From contig QNQO01009152.1 in NCBI GenBank assembly GCA_003290165.1, forward strand, positions 1 to 64,000: a stretch of 64,000 bases of DNA, in the 5' to 3' direction. This document shows positions 30,639-43,578 of the stretch, in pieces; the first letter of the stretch is position 1; each line of letters opens with the position of its first letter. Position numbers and translations under genes: made by a program. This DNA comes from Berberis thunbergii. Taxonomy: Eukaryota > Streptophyta > Magnoliopsida > Ranunculales > Berberidaceae. A model generated the notes under the pieces. That model was not told the origin of the DNA. It did not search any database and saw nothing but the letters and a program-made list of their open reading frames with translations.

Positions 30639-32927
30639 CCCCCTTTCTTTCTTCTCCTTTTTTCTTCTTTTTTTCTTTACATTGCGAATTTCTCTCTCGC
30701 AGCGGCGTGTTTCGCCAGAGATCGCTCGAGTAAATCGAACTATTCCTTCAAGGAATCTCGCCCATTGTCCTTCATTTCTTCCCCTGTTCGTTCCTTCTTC
30801 GTTCTCTTTTGTTTTTCGCAAAAAAAAAGAAGATCAATTTCATATTTGTGTGGGAGATCGGTGTTGGCTCTGTTTGATCGGTTTGCATAGCTATGATCAG
30901 TCATTTAGAGGCCTTTGTGGAGTCATTTGGAGCCCGTAGACCCGACATGCAAGGGTGATTTCGAGGTTGGCCGGATTTTTTCAAAAACATCAAGTGCATG
31001 TTCGTTTTGAGGGTTCTTCGGCGTGAATCCGGGCTTTGGGCACATGGGTAAGCTATGAATTCGTGACTCCGAGTGTGGTTGGACCTATTTTCAGTCTGTT
31101 GTGAGGTTCAGTGGCGATCAGACCGGAGTAGATAGAGTTTCTGCGAGTTTTCGCCAAACTTTGGGTTTCGTCATTGCCGAATTTTTATTGTCTGTAAGTT
31201 TTTCTTTCAGTCACACACCACTTGTAATTTATTTATTTTTCTAGTTTTCGGCTAGTTTGCTCACCTTTGAGTCTGCCTTGCAGTTTTAAAATTTTTCGTG
31301 GTCCCGCATTCGTTGCTTTGCGAGTTAGAAGCTTCGACCGATAGGAATTGGGTTCTGAAAACCCATTCCGCTCAGGTAAGTGTAACTATAATATTTATTT
31401 TGAAAAATAATTATTTGAAATTCTGAATTTAATTTTTACATTATACCGTCGATTGTGTATAATTGAATCCAAATTCGAAATTCAGGGTTTTCAGATATTT
31501 CGATGATTGTGTTAGTTCTTTGTGAATGAATTACGTATTGGATTTTCTGAAAGCATGATATACTTGAATGAAATTGAATAGTGGATGGATTTTGGTGTGA
31601 TTAGGCTTTGGTGTAATGACATTGGGCTTGTATGATTCGTTTTCGAGTTTGCATAGTATGTCATGTTTTACCGTAGATTTTTCGAGTCTTGAGCATGTAT
31701 GATAGTTCGACTCGAATGAATTTATTGTGGTGAATTGGGTCATGCTGGGGCCCTAGCGTAGTCGTGGATCTATTAAAATTACTGAATTGATTATGGTTGC
31801 ACGTCTGTTACATTTGATTATGTATAGACTCGTCATTTGTGCATGTGGATGTTAATATAGGTGTCTTTACCACGCTATAATGCTTGTTGTGCCGATGCTT
31901 AGGAGCTTGCTCGTCATCGTGAGTTGGATGGTGCTTGAGATGACTCGCACCTGACATTGAGGACGCTATTGCATGTGGCAAGCTTGTTGAGGTACGGTGA
32001 GCTCCCGTACGCACTTGCCACTAAAGAGTGCAGTACTAGGACGGGTCCCGGAGGATGTGCTTTGGAGATTACTCGCTTTCCCTCCCAGCGCTCTTGAGTT
32101 TGATTTGTGTTAGGTTGGCCAATCGTTCGGGATGTTTAAGTTTGTATCCTAGCAGATGGCACCCCTTAGGATACAAACCACCCGAAGTGGTACTGGTGCA
32201 CGTTGTGAGATGTGTCTGGGTGAGACACATTCGTAGGATATGCAGATACCTACGATATGAGACACTTATACAGAAGTTTTGGTTTCGACTTGATTGCTAT
32301 ACCTAGGAGACTAGGCATGATTACTATATTGTCTTTGTTTTCATCGCGTGATATTTCCCATGTTTGAATCACTTGTAGTTATTGTTGAATCTGAAATGCT
32401 TGTGCTTGTTTGAACTTAGAAATATTATCCTTAGAAACACGGTGTGATTTAGACTTTAGAACTTGTTACTTATCCATTGTTGTGTGACATAAATTGTCCT
32501 TGAATATTATTCTTTTATTTGCATTTAGTTTGCTCGCACCAGCTAGCTTTGTGTTTTGCTGGCCCCGCAAGGGGTGTGCTTCTATTGGAGTGCAGGCAGT
32601 GTTGGCGTTCCTGCTGATCGTGGCGCTTAGGCCCAATTTTCTGCTGTTTGGTGACGTCCACCCTATACGGGTATGTTTTGCTTCCTCTGCATTATCAGGT
32701 GTACTATTTTGTTATACTAGATGTTTGTATATTAGTTTTGTCGCTATGAATTTGGCGGGGCAAATCATATATTCTTATTTTGTTCAGATTTTATCGTAGT
32801 TTTTATTTCCGTTTGATTCTCGTATCAAGAATGTGTTATATTATGATGTTGTGGCCGGTTATGACCCGCCTGTTTACGGGTTAGTTCACGTTGTGATTCC
32901 CGTAGCTGGTCGGGGCGTGACAGAGCT

Positions 32928-32940
32928 TGGTATCAGAGCC
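32928..32940 (+). promoter_or_regulatory. Primer-binding site of the Tekay-type element
   Basis: TGGTATCAGAGCC, the classic plant initiator tRNA-Met site, lies 5 nt after the LTR end at 32922. Confidence 0.92.
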
Positions 32941-33072
32941 ATTATTTACCGGTTACATAGAACATCATCATATGCCACTTTCTTGAGTGAATTGGGTAGA
33001 GGAGATAGGATTTTTGTTGTATTGTTTGATGTATTGTATGTGTGTTTTCTTTTACGTAGAGGGAGTGTGGTG

Positions 33073-34119
33073 ATGGCGCGTGGTAAAAAATCCCAGGGTG
33101 AGGGATCAGGCACTGCTGGAGAGGATGCCTCTCAGGCTTTCATGGAAATGATGACACAGTGGGCACAAAATATGAGATAGGGCAATCAGTCAGAAGATCC
33201 GTTTACTCGTCGCAACAAGAATTTCGTCAGCTTGGGTGGTGAAAGATTTGATGGTACTGGAGATTCTCTATCGGCGGATCCGTAAGGTAGAACTCATATT
33301 TGAGAGGATGGTACTGACGCCTATACAACGTACTGAGTTAGCAACACACCAGTTTCTGAAAGATGCAGTGGGATACATTTTTCCAGGTGTTTGAACAACA
33401 TTTTATTCCTGATTCTGCTAGAGCTGAGATAGTGGACATGTTTCTACATTTACAACAGGGATTTAGACCTGTTTCTGAATAATTGGCCGAGTTTACACAA
33501 TTGAGTTGCTATGCCACTTGTTTCATAGATATTCCAGAGAAGAAGAATATGAAAATTTTGAGTGGTCTGAACCCGTTCCTAAGGAAACAGTTGATGGTGA
33601 TGATCGATCGTCCTTTTGAGATATTAGTAGACGTCACTTTGAGTCAGGAGCGAGTTGACGCTGAATGTAGGCCAAAAAACTTTGGTTCGACGAGCTAGAG
33701 GTTCAGAGCGCAGTAAGAGGTTTGGCTGATAAAGCCAGACAATTGAGCAGGTACAACAGCCAGAGCGTGCCGTTGTTCAACAGAGAGACCCTGGTAGAGA
33801 GGGACCAGTTAGGACTGGTAGAGACTGCAAAGGTGACAGACATTCCCGAGGAGATCATCGATAATAGCAGCAACAAATACTATCCGTGAGCGGTGCTCAG
33901 ACAGGAACTAGGAGCGGTAGATTCACTTGTGGTCAAGAGGGGCATGTAGCCCGTGATTGTCCAAAAGGTCAGACAAATCAAAGGGAGCATGTAGTTTGTT
34001 ATACTTGTCGACAATTAGGGCACTATTCCAGAGTTTGTCCTCAGAATAGAGATGGACCAGCACAACAAAGAGCGCCTCAGGGACAGTTAGCACCTGCGCC
34101 TGGAGTTGGTTAGAGAGTC
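33073..34119 (+). pseudogene. Tekay-type gag remnant with two zinc knuckles
   Basis: An ATG at 33073 opens MARGKKSQGEGSGTAGEDAS, with a premature TAG at 33178 where a Q codon is likely. Capsid-like peptides then appear in changing frames (LQQGFRPVSE near 33450; FIDIPEKKNMKILSGLNPFL near 33510-33570). Two CCHC motifs lie at 33910-34050: RFTCGQEGHVARDC, whose first Cys is replaced by Arg, and CYTCRQLGHYSRVC, which is complete. The sequence is cut at 34120 by an LTR insertion. Confidence 0.8.
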
Positions 34120-36932
34120 TGTAATACTTGCCTAATTAAATAAATATAAAAATTTCTTATTTATTAATTGGGACATATATGGTAATCTCATTTATTGGGA
34201 AAAAGATTTGTTTTGTTTGCCATGGCTAAATTGAATAAGGTGTGTGTGTGTATTTAGCCAAAAAGTTGTAAACCCTAATGTTGATGGGTTGCTACTAAAT
34301 TGTCTTTGGGCTTGGTTTTGGGCTTTCATAAACTAATGATTAGGGTTTTATTTTGTGAAGATTAAAGGGCGGACCGCCTTTAGAATTTTAGTGGGGGCGA
34401 ATAGCCACCCACATATAAAAAAAACAAAAACAATTTTTTTCCTTAAGCTATTATTTTCTCCTTCTTCTCGTTTCCTTCTTCTTAATGGCGGCTGACAGTG
34501 GCGAGGGGATGAAGATGGAGGCCGGTGGGGAAAGTGGTCGATCAGGTTGTGGATCAGGAGGTCGAATAATCAGTCAATGTTGGAAGCTGCGATCGGTAGC
34601 TTGGGGGTTGTGGAAGGGGCGATCGACTGGTTGAAGTTGTCGATGGGTTTCTACGGCTAGATTTGACAATGGCTGGAAAGACGTGATCGACGTTGGTTGT
34701 AGGGGTTCAGATTGTCAATCGAGTTGTTGGCTCGACTGGGGCTGTCGATTGAGGTGTTGGGGGTGTTCATGATTGACAGTGGAAGAAGAGTGGCGGTCGG
34801 CGTGTTGCAGGGGTGGGTTGTCATTCTACAATTGCTAGCAGGAATAGGAGTTCAAAAGGGAAAGATGGAAATCGAGATGGCGAGTCGCAGTCAAGACGAT
34901 TTGGGATGCTTGCGATGGCTGCGCAATCCTTTGCGATTTTGGTGTGTTTTCTTCATACTATAACATAGTTTTGTATGAAATTGTTTTTGGAATCAAGGTT
35001 AGGTTTTGATTTTTAATCAATCTTCTTCCCCAATTTCGTTCAATAAGTTTACTGATTTAGGTATTTTTGCTAGTTTTATGTTAAAATTTTCAATGGGTTT
35101 TCCTTCCCCAATTTGCTTGGTGTTGTTACTGTTAATATCTTTGTTATTTTGTTTGCTAGTGTTGGTATCGATGATACCTATCATATCGGATTCTAATAAC
35201 AGTAGTTCATGTTAAGTATTGGAATATATTTAGGAAGTGGAATCTTTGCTTGTGTGTAATGAAATCCTTGCTTCAGTTATTGGTTCATTATATGATGCAA
35301 TGAAACTTTCCTGCTGCATTTGGTTCCCACTCCTTCACTGTCCCTTGATTCTTGAATATGAATATGGTATGACAGTAAATGAGGAAGATGCTCACAACAA
35401 AAGCTCCTCAGATTTTCTACTTTGCTTGTTGTTGCAAACCCACAACAAATACAAAAGAAATGATGAGTAGGATGTTTCCCCCTGAGGGGAAAACATGTTT
35501 AGGTGAAGGATTTTGGCATTTAGAGGGATTATGCAAACTGAAAGTGAAATTGGTGAGGGGTTTTATCTCCTTCCATGAAATCTTTGTTCTAAATGAAGAC
35601 CCAAAAGAGGGGCAAAAATTTGGAGAAATGATATTGCAAGAGATTAATATTGTGGAGCAAGGTTTCTTCTTAGTCATCTTCATTTTGGAAAGGCGTTTCT
35701 AGATGTGTTTGTTTGAGATGGTTTTGGCATAGGGGTTTGTTCATGATAGTTGTGTTAAAGGCCTTGAAAGATTTGTTCCAGTAAAACATGTCCACTATTA
35801 GATTGTAAAGTTCAAATGAACCCCTTTGAGATGAAAATGCATGAAGATTGTCTATTTTCTTTGAACTAATTTCTTAATGAATAATGGTGGATACTGTGGT
35901 TGATTTACTTATGGTTGACAAAGAGTCACCATAAAAGAGTTTTGAGTTTTAGTTGATATTTTTTTTAATGCTCTTTTCCACAACTCCAAAAAAAAATGTG
36001 AAAAGAAAAGAAATTTTTGTATACAGACTTGCTTGTATACGTGTGATATTTTTATGGGTATGCAGACTTGCTTGCATATCGGTGCACCATTCCATGTGCG
36101 TTCGGTTGTACGTGTAGATTTAGGAAGAATACTTGCCAGTGATCGAACTTCGGGTGAGATGACATGACACTCGAGGTGTCACCCTGCTTGGGTCATGTAC
36201 GCTCCGAGTAGCTTCGATGGCAAGGGAGGCACACTTGGGTGAGGTGTGTTCGACACATGGAGGATAGTGCGATTGTGGAAAAGAAGCGAGATTTTTTTTT
36301 GTATGTGCATAATTACCTTAAAGGAAGAAACTAAATGCTCATTCAACCATTGAATGAGAACAACATGTCTTCCTAAAGGTAGAAAATGTGTTTTGTTAAT
36401 ATTTCAATAATATTCTAATATGATTATGAATTGTACAGTTGTTGCATTTATGAGGATTGATAACTCATAAATTTTATTTATTAGTAATAAATAATGCATA
36501 TTTATTTATTAGGATGATGACATCTTTGCCTCATTGAGAAACTACCTGTTGGTGTGATGATTTGTTATTTGTGTGTTAGCTTGATGTTTATCATGTGTGA
36601 ATTTATTGATTTTTTTGGATGAAGATTTCTCACACTAGCTTTATTGCTGACCCAAGTGAGCTTTTGTTTCTTGGGTACATTCCTTTGGGAATGTAGCCGA
36701 TTAACATTTCAGGTTTAGAGACTTTTGAGCAGCGTTACTGGAGTTCCATTAGTGGAGCTAGCAACGTCATAATCTTTCCGGGTTAGAGTTTTATTTAATT
36801 TAAATCATGTTTAGTTGTTGCTGCTATTTGTTTCTATTGTTATTGAATTTTCACGTCCCGGGTTTTGGGGGAAACGGATAATCCTACGTGGATTTTAGGA
36901 TTTTCGTTTTCTTCTTAAATCGGGGCGTGACA
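34120..36932 (+). mobile_element. Solo-LTR-like insertion (2813 bp) between gag and protease
   Basis: It starts TGTAATACTTGCC and ends CGGGGCGTGACA, the same end as the host element's LTR, so it is a related Tekay-type family. Flanks GAGTC (34115-34119) and AAGTC (36933-36937) agree at 4 of 5 bases. Gag and protease sequence resumes directly on each side. No internal coding region lies between the ends. A homologous, inverted insertion sits at 37823-41738. The frames within are not genes. Confidence 0.82.
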
Positions 36933-36937
36933 AAGTC

Positions 36938-37817
36938 CCTCTCCCAGCACCGCTTGTTCACCTAACAGCTATTCGCGGTCAGGAAAATGTTGAGTGTATG
37001 TTATTATTATTATTTTTTGTAGTTGTGTGTGCTAGATGTAGTAAGATTTGTGTTATGTGCATGATGCATAGGAAAAATTGCATGTTAGTGTGTTGTTATA
37101 TGACTCAGGATATATGTATTGTGTGCCAGGTTTTATGCATTCATCGTCTTCCCAGTTGAGAGCTCTTTTTGATACAGGAGCATCTAGGTCTTTTATTTCT
37201 AGATAGTTGGTTGTTAGAGACCGCCTAGAGGTAGTGCCTTTACCGGAGCCCTTGTGTGTTGTGTCTCCTTTGGCAGTTCGGTTTGGTTGTGAGAATATTG
37301 TCCCTGTTTTGAGTTTTCCTTGTTGGGGTACAACTTCGTGTTTGACTTTATTGTCTTGGGTTTTGAGGGCTATCATTTGATTCTAGGGATGGATTGGTTG
37401 TCCAGTCATCTGGTGATCATTGATTGCTTGCATAGGTCGGTGATGTTAGCGCCACCTGATGTTTCGCCTCGCGTGTTGGCTTGTGAGCCCGATTATGTTT
37501 CTGTGATGTAACATTTTCTTAGCTCTCTTGAGATTTCTAGTCCCGACACCAACTCTGTTAAAGTTGTGTGTGAGTTCCCTTATGTCTTTCAGGAGATTCT
37601 TGGTATCCCTCCTCGTCGTGAGGTAGAGTTTCGGATTGACTTGGTTCCTGGTACTGCACCTATATCTAAATCAGCGTACAAGCTTGCACCTAAGCAATTG
37701 GAAGATATGAAAGTATAGCTTGATGAGTTGCTTCGTAAGGGGTTTATTAGGCCGAGCAATTCACTTTGGGGAGCTCCAGCAATATTTGTATCCAAGAAGG
37801 ATGGATAATTGAGGATG
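36938..37817 (+). pseudogene. Tekay-type protease and RT N-terminus
   Basis: The protease motif is LRALFDTGASRSFIS at about 37159-37205, with the catalytic D-T-G intact and then a TAG. HLILGMDWLSSHLVIIDC (about 37374) ends the protease. The RT starts with VFQEILGIPPRREVEFRIDL and continues to GAPAIFVSKKDG near 37800. Nonsense codons occur after VRDRLE-type sequence, at 37719 and at 37807. The RT is interrupted at 37818 by the next LTR insertion. Confidence 0.85.
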
Positions 37818-37822
37818 TGCAT

Positions 37823-40800
37823 TGTCACGCCCTGATTTTCGAAGAAAACGAAAATCCTAAAATCCACATAGGATTATTCGTTTCCCCCAAAACTCGGGAC
37901 GTGAAAATTCAATAACAACATAAACAAATAGCAGCAGCAACTAATCATGATTTAATTACTGAAACAAATAAAACTCTAACCCGGAAAGGAATGGCGTGGC
38001 TAACTCACTAGCTAAACTCCTGTAACGCAGCTCAAAATCTCTAAACCTGAAAGGCTAATCGGCTACATTCTAAAAGGAATGTACCCAAGAAGCAAAAGCT
38101 TACTTGGGTCAGCAATAAAGCTGGTGTGACAAATCTTTATCCCAAAATCAATAAAACCGCACGTGATAAACATCAAGCTAAACACAAACACACCAACAGG
38201 TAGTTCCTCATCGAGGCAAAAGTGTAATGCAAGAAACACATTTCTTCATCGAGGCCATCATATCATCATCCCAACTAAGTAAAAATGCATTTACTTATAC
38301 TTACCCTATAGGAGTTGACTATGGCAAGTCTGACCTGCAGAAATTGTTAGTAGACTTACCATCCTGCACAAAACGGTTAGAAACAAACAAATAAAATTTA
38401 TGAGTTATCAATCCTCATAAATGCAACAACAATAAAAATCATAATCATATTAGACTATTATTGAAATATTAACAAAACACATTTTCTACCTTTAGGAAGA
38501 CATGTAGTTCTCATTCAATGATTGAATGAGCATTTAGTTTCTTCCTTTAAGGTAATCATGCACATATACAAAAAAGAAATCTCGCTTCATTTCCACAATC
38601 GCATTATCCTCTTTGTGTCGAACACACCTCACCCAAGTGTGTCTCCCTTGCCTTTGAAACCACTCGGAGCGTACATATTCCAAGTGGGGTGCCACATCGA
38701 GGAACATGTCATCTCACCCGAAGTTCGATCCAGGCAAGCATTTCCTAAATCTACACGTACAACCGAACACACATGGAACGGTGCACCGATATGCAAGCAA
38801 GTCTGCATACCCATAATAATATCACACGTATACAAGCAAGTCTGTATACAAAACAATTTCTTTTCTTTTCACATTTTTTTTTCTTCGGAGTTGTGGAAAA
38901 GAGCATAAAAAAATATCAACTAAAACTCAAAACTCTTTTATGGAGACATTTTGTCAACCATAAGTAAATCAACCACAGTATCCACCATTCTTTCGGGGAA
39001 GCATAGCATATTCATAAATCATGCTTTATAATAACACGGTGATCAAGTGACATTTTGTCATTCATAATGAAATCCACCCCTTCCTTTGGGAGAACATAAC
39101 CATTTCAAGATGCATACATACAGAAGAACACCATTAATCTTAATTGGTCTTACATCAACAGAATCGACAAGAGATCAAAACAAAACCAACCATAGTGCAA
39201 AATCAAACACTACTACACATAGTACTCTCCATATGAATGTGATTTTTAGGGATAAACACATACATCCTAGTTTGGCAGGAAGTATCTCAAAACTTAAATC
39301 AAATAACTTGCATCAGCAATCACCACCTTGAGTTTGCACTACCCATTGAACTAATAGATTGCATATATGTCAAAATTAAAAGAAAATAACAGTCCTAGCC
39401 TAACAAAATGATCAGTACATCAAATAGATCTCTTCATCTGGACAATTCATCAAACAGATAAACTAATAGAGTACAGAGATAAATAAAACTCAAAATATGG
39501 TGTTTCATATTTGAGCTACTAAGAGAAAATTATGTAAAAAAATATAAATTAAAGAAGTTTCACTTGGACCACTTGAATATGCATCTACAAGCATAAGCAT
39601 GGGTTTAACGACTAACTGGTCCAGGCGGCAAGACCTTAACCACATTGCAACGGACTTAATTAATGAAGTTGTGATTATGGGAGTACAACTTGATATATTA
39701 GGACAATACAAGCATGTCAATTGACTAATGTGTAACTAAGCAAAGTTAGCCATCCATTTCAGACTAAATCCATAAGCACCCATACCAAAATGTGATGGAA
39801 AGAACAACACAACAACCACATCAATGAATAAAAGTGAGGGAACTTGTTTGATTCCAACTGGTGATGGACTCCATGACTGTGTGAACAATGTATCACCTCT
39901 AGAAGTAACAGACAGAAGGTAATCCCTAAACACCTCTCATCTTCATCCTCCACAATTCTCTTAATAGCAATTTCTCTCCTTACATAAACATCAACAAACC
40001 CAATTTACTAAGCAATCCCAATCCCTTCAATTTGACAATTCTAAGATATTACCTAACTAAAAATTTAACAAGATAACCCAATCTCAGAATCAACAAACCC
40101 CTAATGTTTCAACTATAGGAACTCACTGTACTAAATCATATATAGCTCATATCCTGATTACCAAACCCAAAATCATCCAACCCATGATGAAAAATCTACT
40201 CAACTACATATGACCATCCTTCCAAGGACCTCATTGTACTACTTCACAGCTCAGCCGATGAAAATTTACCGCAATGAAATAAAACCCAACACTGATTAGT
40301 CCCAATTCCAACAATACTTATCAAAAGATGAGACTAACTCTAACAAAATTTTGTACTTTAGTGTTTGGGATTTTTTTTTCATATGACTTGTTTTCTAATG
40401 ACTCTAACAAATTTCATATGACTTGTTTTCTAATGATTAACCGTTTGAATCTGTGCCATGCGATGATCCTATAATCCATGAAACAAAAAAAAACTATCTT
40501 ATTAGGCAACCAGAAACCAACAGAGGATGCAATCTATATGAAGGAAAAACAAAAACAAAAACAAAAAACACTTTCAGTAAAAGGAATTAAACAAACAGAA
40601 ACAAAATAGAGCATGCTTGCGTAACGATCATCTTAGAAACGTGCACGATGAAAAAGATTAGAGCACTGAATTAAAGACAAAACACCTAAACAAGTTTAAG
40701 CTGCAATTTCATGACCCAAAACTAATGGTGATACTAAACAGTAGAGACAAAACATATATAATTAAACCAATGAATCAAAACATGGAGAAATTCAATACAT

Positions 40801-41738
40801 TAATAGCTGTTTGAATCAAAACAATCAAGAGAATACATACGATCTATCACACACATGAAATTCGCAGTAGCTCAGCTTCCACAAAAAATCATGTATTTGA
40901 CCAAGATAAGAGAGTAGGTATAGGAGAAGAAGACTCACTGTAAAAATGAAGGGGATGCAGAAACTTACCAGCAGAATCTACGCCAATCGCAGAACCATTC
41001 GTCCTTCGCAGCCCTGGCCATTTCTTCTCCACCATCTCGATCTCCAACCATAATCGCTGACTCGATCGTTCTCGGGTGGTCGATTCGCTCCTTCTCCGCT
41101 CCGATTGCAGGAAGGAGAGGGGAGATTGGGGAAAAAGAAAGAAAAATAGAGGAGGAATGAGAAACTCAGGGCTGTGGGATCGAGCTCGCCGCCAAGGAGA
41201 AGAATTTGTGAAGAAGGGGAAAAAGGAGAAGGAAGGAGAAAAAAAAATAGGGTTATTATCTTTATAAGGTGGGTGGCTATTCGCCCCCACCAAACTTCCG
41301 AATGCACCCATCCTCTTTCACAAAATAAAACCCTACTTATTAGTTTAATAAAAGCCCAAATACAATTGAGTAACAACCCATCAACATTAGGGTTTACAAA
41401 TTTTTGGCTAAATACACACACACTTTATCCTATTTAGCCATGCAAACAAAAAAAAATCTTTTTCCCAATAAATGAGATTACAATATATGTCCCAATTAAT
41501 AAATAAGAAATTTTTTATATTTATTTAATTAGGCGGGTATTACAATATGTAAGCTCAAAAGAATATCGTCCTGAGATTCGGCAGAGGAAGGTAAGTAGGA
41601 AATTAATTCTTAAATAAACAAACTACACATCACATGGGCAAACAAATAGTTCATACGTATGCCCATAACTTAATGAAGACAATCACACAAAAATATTAAA
41701 AAAAAAATCAGTAAGTACAAAAAATACGGGGTGCTACA
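37823..41738 (-). mobile_element. LTR-type insertion in the RT gene (3916 bp, minus strand) with perfect 5-bp duplication
   Basis: The flanks TGCAT (37818-37822 and 41739-41743) are identical. In minus orientation it starts TGTAGCACCCCG and ends GGGCGTGACA. The RT codons on either side (RMC-I and DYRDLNKVT) join in frame if it and one TGCAT are removed. Most of it is homologous, inverted, to 34120-36932 (about 88-90% in the best-compared part). It is about 900 bp longer and has about 185 bp more at its 5' end. No coding region is supported. Confidence 0.88.
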
Positions 41739-41743
41739 TGCAT

Positions 41744-42260
41744 AGATTATCGAGATCTGAATAAAGTGACCATCAAGAATAAGTATCCATCGCCTCGTAT
41801 TGATGATCTATTGGATCAGTAGAGGGGAGCCGTAGTGTTTGCACAGTTAGATTTGCAATCTGGGTATCATCAGATGAGAGTTGAGGAACATTCCGTTTCA
41901 ATTACTGCTTTTCGGACTCGTTATGGCTTGTATGAGTTTCCAGTCATGCCATTTGGACTGACAAATGCACCAGCTTTCTTCATGGATTTGATGAATAGAT
42001 TGTTCAGTCCCTACTTGGACAAATTTGTGGTAATTTTCATTGATGATATCTTAGTGTACTCGAGGAGTTTAGAAGAGCACAGAAAGCACTTTCACATTGT
42101 TTTGCAGACCCTTAGAGAAAATCAGTTATATGCGAAGTTCCAATAAGTGTCATTTCTGGGAGCCTAAAGTTCGATTTCTTGGGCATGTCATTTCTAGTGG
42201 AGGTATTGCAGTGGACCCCGAGAAAGTCGAAACAGTGAAGTCTTGGAGATGACCGAGTAG
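41744..42260 (+). pseudogene. Tekay-type reverse transcriptase core
   Basis: This resumes with [15 protein letters not shown] and continues [37 protein letters not shown] and the catalytic [12 protein letters not shown] (about 42027-42062), so the two aspartates are present. A TAG at about 41820 follows DDLLDQ. The frame is lost near 42145 before CHFWEPKVRFLGHVIS and a TGA at about 42250. RT copies element RNA into cDNA. Confidence 0.87.
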
Positions 42261-42261
42261 T

Positions 42262-43578
42262 GTGACGGAGATTCGTAGTTTTCTGGGTTTGGCTAGTTAT
42301 TACCGACGATTTATTGAGAAGTTTTCCTTGATTGCGACACCACTCACTCACTTAACTAGGAAGAATGTTCCTTTTGTATGGTCAGAAAAGTGTGAAGAAG
42401 TTTTGAAAACTTTGAAGCTTCGATTGACTTCAGCAATAGTGTTGACTATTCCGACACCTGATAGCCGACTAGTGGTATTTACTGATGCTTGCAGTACAGG
42501 ATTGGGTGGAGTGTTGATGCAAGGCAAGAAGGTCGAAGGCAAGAAGTTCGTAGCCTATTCGTCTCGACAGTTGAAACCCCACGAGCGGAGATATCCGACA
42601 CATGATTTAGAGTTGGCAGCCGTAGTCTTTGCTTTGAAGATCTGGAGACATTATCTGTATGGTGAGAGGTTTGAGTTGTTCACAGATCATAAGAGTTTTA
42701 AGTACATATTCACTCAAAGGGAGTTGAATATGAGGCAACAACGATGGGTTGATTTCCTTAGCAGCTATAACTTCGAAATACAATATCAGCCTGGTAGGGC
42801 CAATGTGGTTGCAGATGCCTTGAGTAGGCAACATGTAGAGATGGCAACCATGATGATTCAGGAGTACCGAACCCTTGAGAAATTAGTTTCATTTAAAGTT
42901 CAGTCTAATTTTAGTACAGAAGGCAGCATGATAGCGGGTTTAGCCGTTTATCAATCGTTGATCAGTAGAGTGGTGGAGAGACATAACTCTGATCCAGTGA
43001 TTACGAAGCAGATAACAGATTTGGTAGTGGACACACTGGATGAGTGCCTTACCGATTGGTCGGTGGCTTCAGATGGAGGGTTGCGGTTTTGTGGGCGACT
43101 TTGTGTTCCGTCTGATGAGGAGTCGCGGAGAGATATCTTACAGGAAGCTCATAGATCTCGTTTCACCATTCACCCCGGTGGAACAAAGATGTATCGAGAT
43201 TTGAGACGTTCTTTTTGGTGGCATGGCATGAAGAAAGACATTGGAAAGTTTGTGGCACGGTGTAGGACTTGTCAGCAGGTGAAAGCCGAGCATCAGAGAC
43301 CATATGGGTTATTGCATCCATTGGAGATCCCGACGTGGAAGTGGGAGTATATCACTATGGATTTCATCGATGGACTTCCACGGTCGAGGAAAGGTAATGA
43401 GTCGATATGGGTCATTGTTGATTGGTTGATGAAGTGTGCACATTTCATTCCTGTTAGTATGAATCGAATGACAGACAGTCTAGCGGTGTTGTTCATTCGG
43501 GAGATAGTCCGCCCTCATGGGTCACATGTTTCAATTGTATCCGACAGAGATCCGATTTTCACAAGCTATGGGTACTAG
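42262..43578 (+). pseudogene. Tekay-type RT connection, RNase H and integrase N-terminal half
   Basis: The frame is open for 438 codons. RNase H shows LVVFTDACSTGLGGVL, HDLELAAVVFALKIWRHY and LFTDHKSFKYIFTQ, ending VVADALSRQ. The integrase has the HHCC zinc domain (H-x4-H near 43160-43180, CRTCQQVKAEHQRPYG) and two catalytic aspartates (ITMDFIDGLP and IVSDRDPIFT). A frameshift follows at about 43570, so the catalytic Glu context (AGQSEKVNQVVEDM) continues in another frame. Confidence 0.88.

Larger units (their letters stand above)
29506..32922 (+). repeat. 5' LTR of the Tekay-type element (3417 bp including a 1027-bp MITE)
   Basis: It starts TGTAATATCTG and ends CGGGGCGTGACA right before the primer-binding site. 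Without the MITE it is about 2.4 kb, a normal length for this clade. The first about 730 bp outside the MITE match the 3' LTR at 44424-45162 and the LTR at 687-1440. No gene is supported inside, and short open frames there are not conserved. Confidence 0.9.

Noticed and set aside
34712..35702. Several frames of 69-107 codons on the plus strand
   Set aside because: All lie inside the solo-LTR-like insertion. The homologous inverted LTR at 37823-41738 does not keep them.
41076..41437. Overlapping frames on both strands near 41000-41440
   Set aside because: These are purine-rich LTR leader sequence, with no protein similarity recognised.
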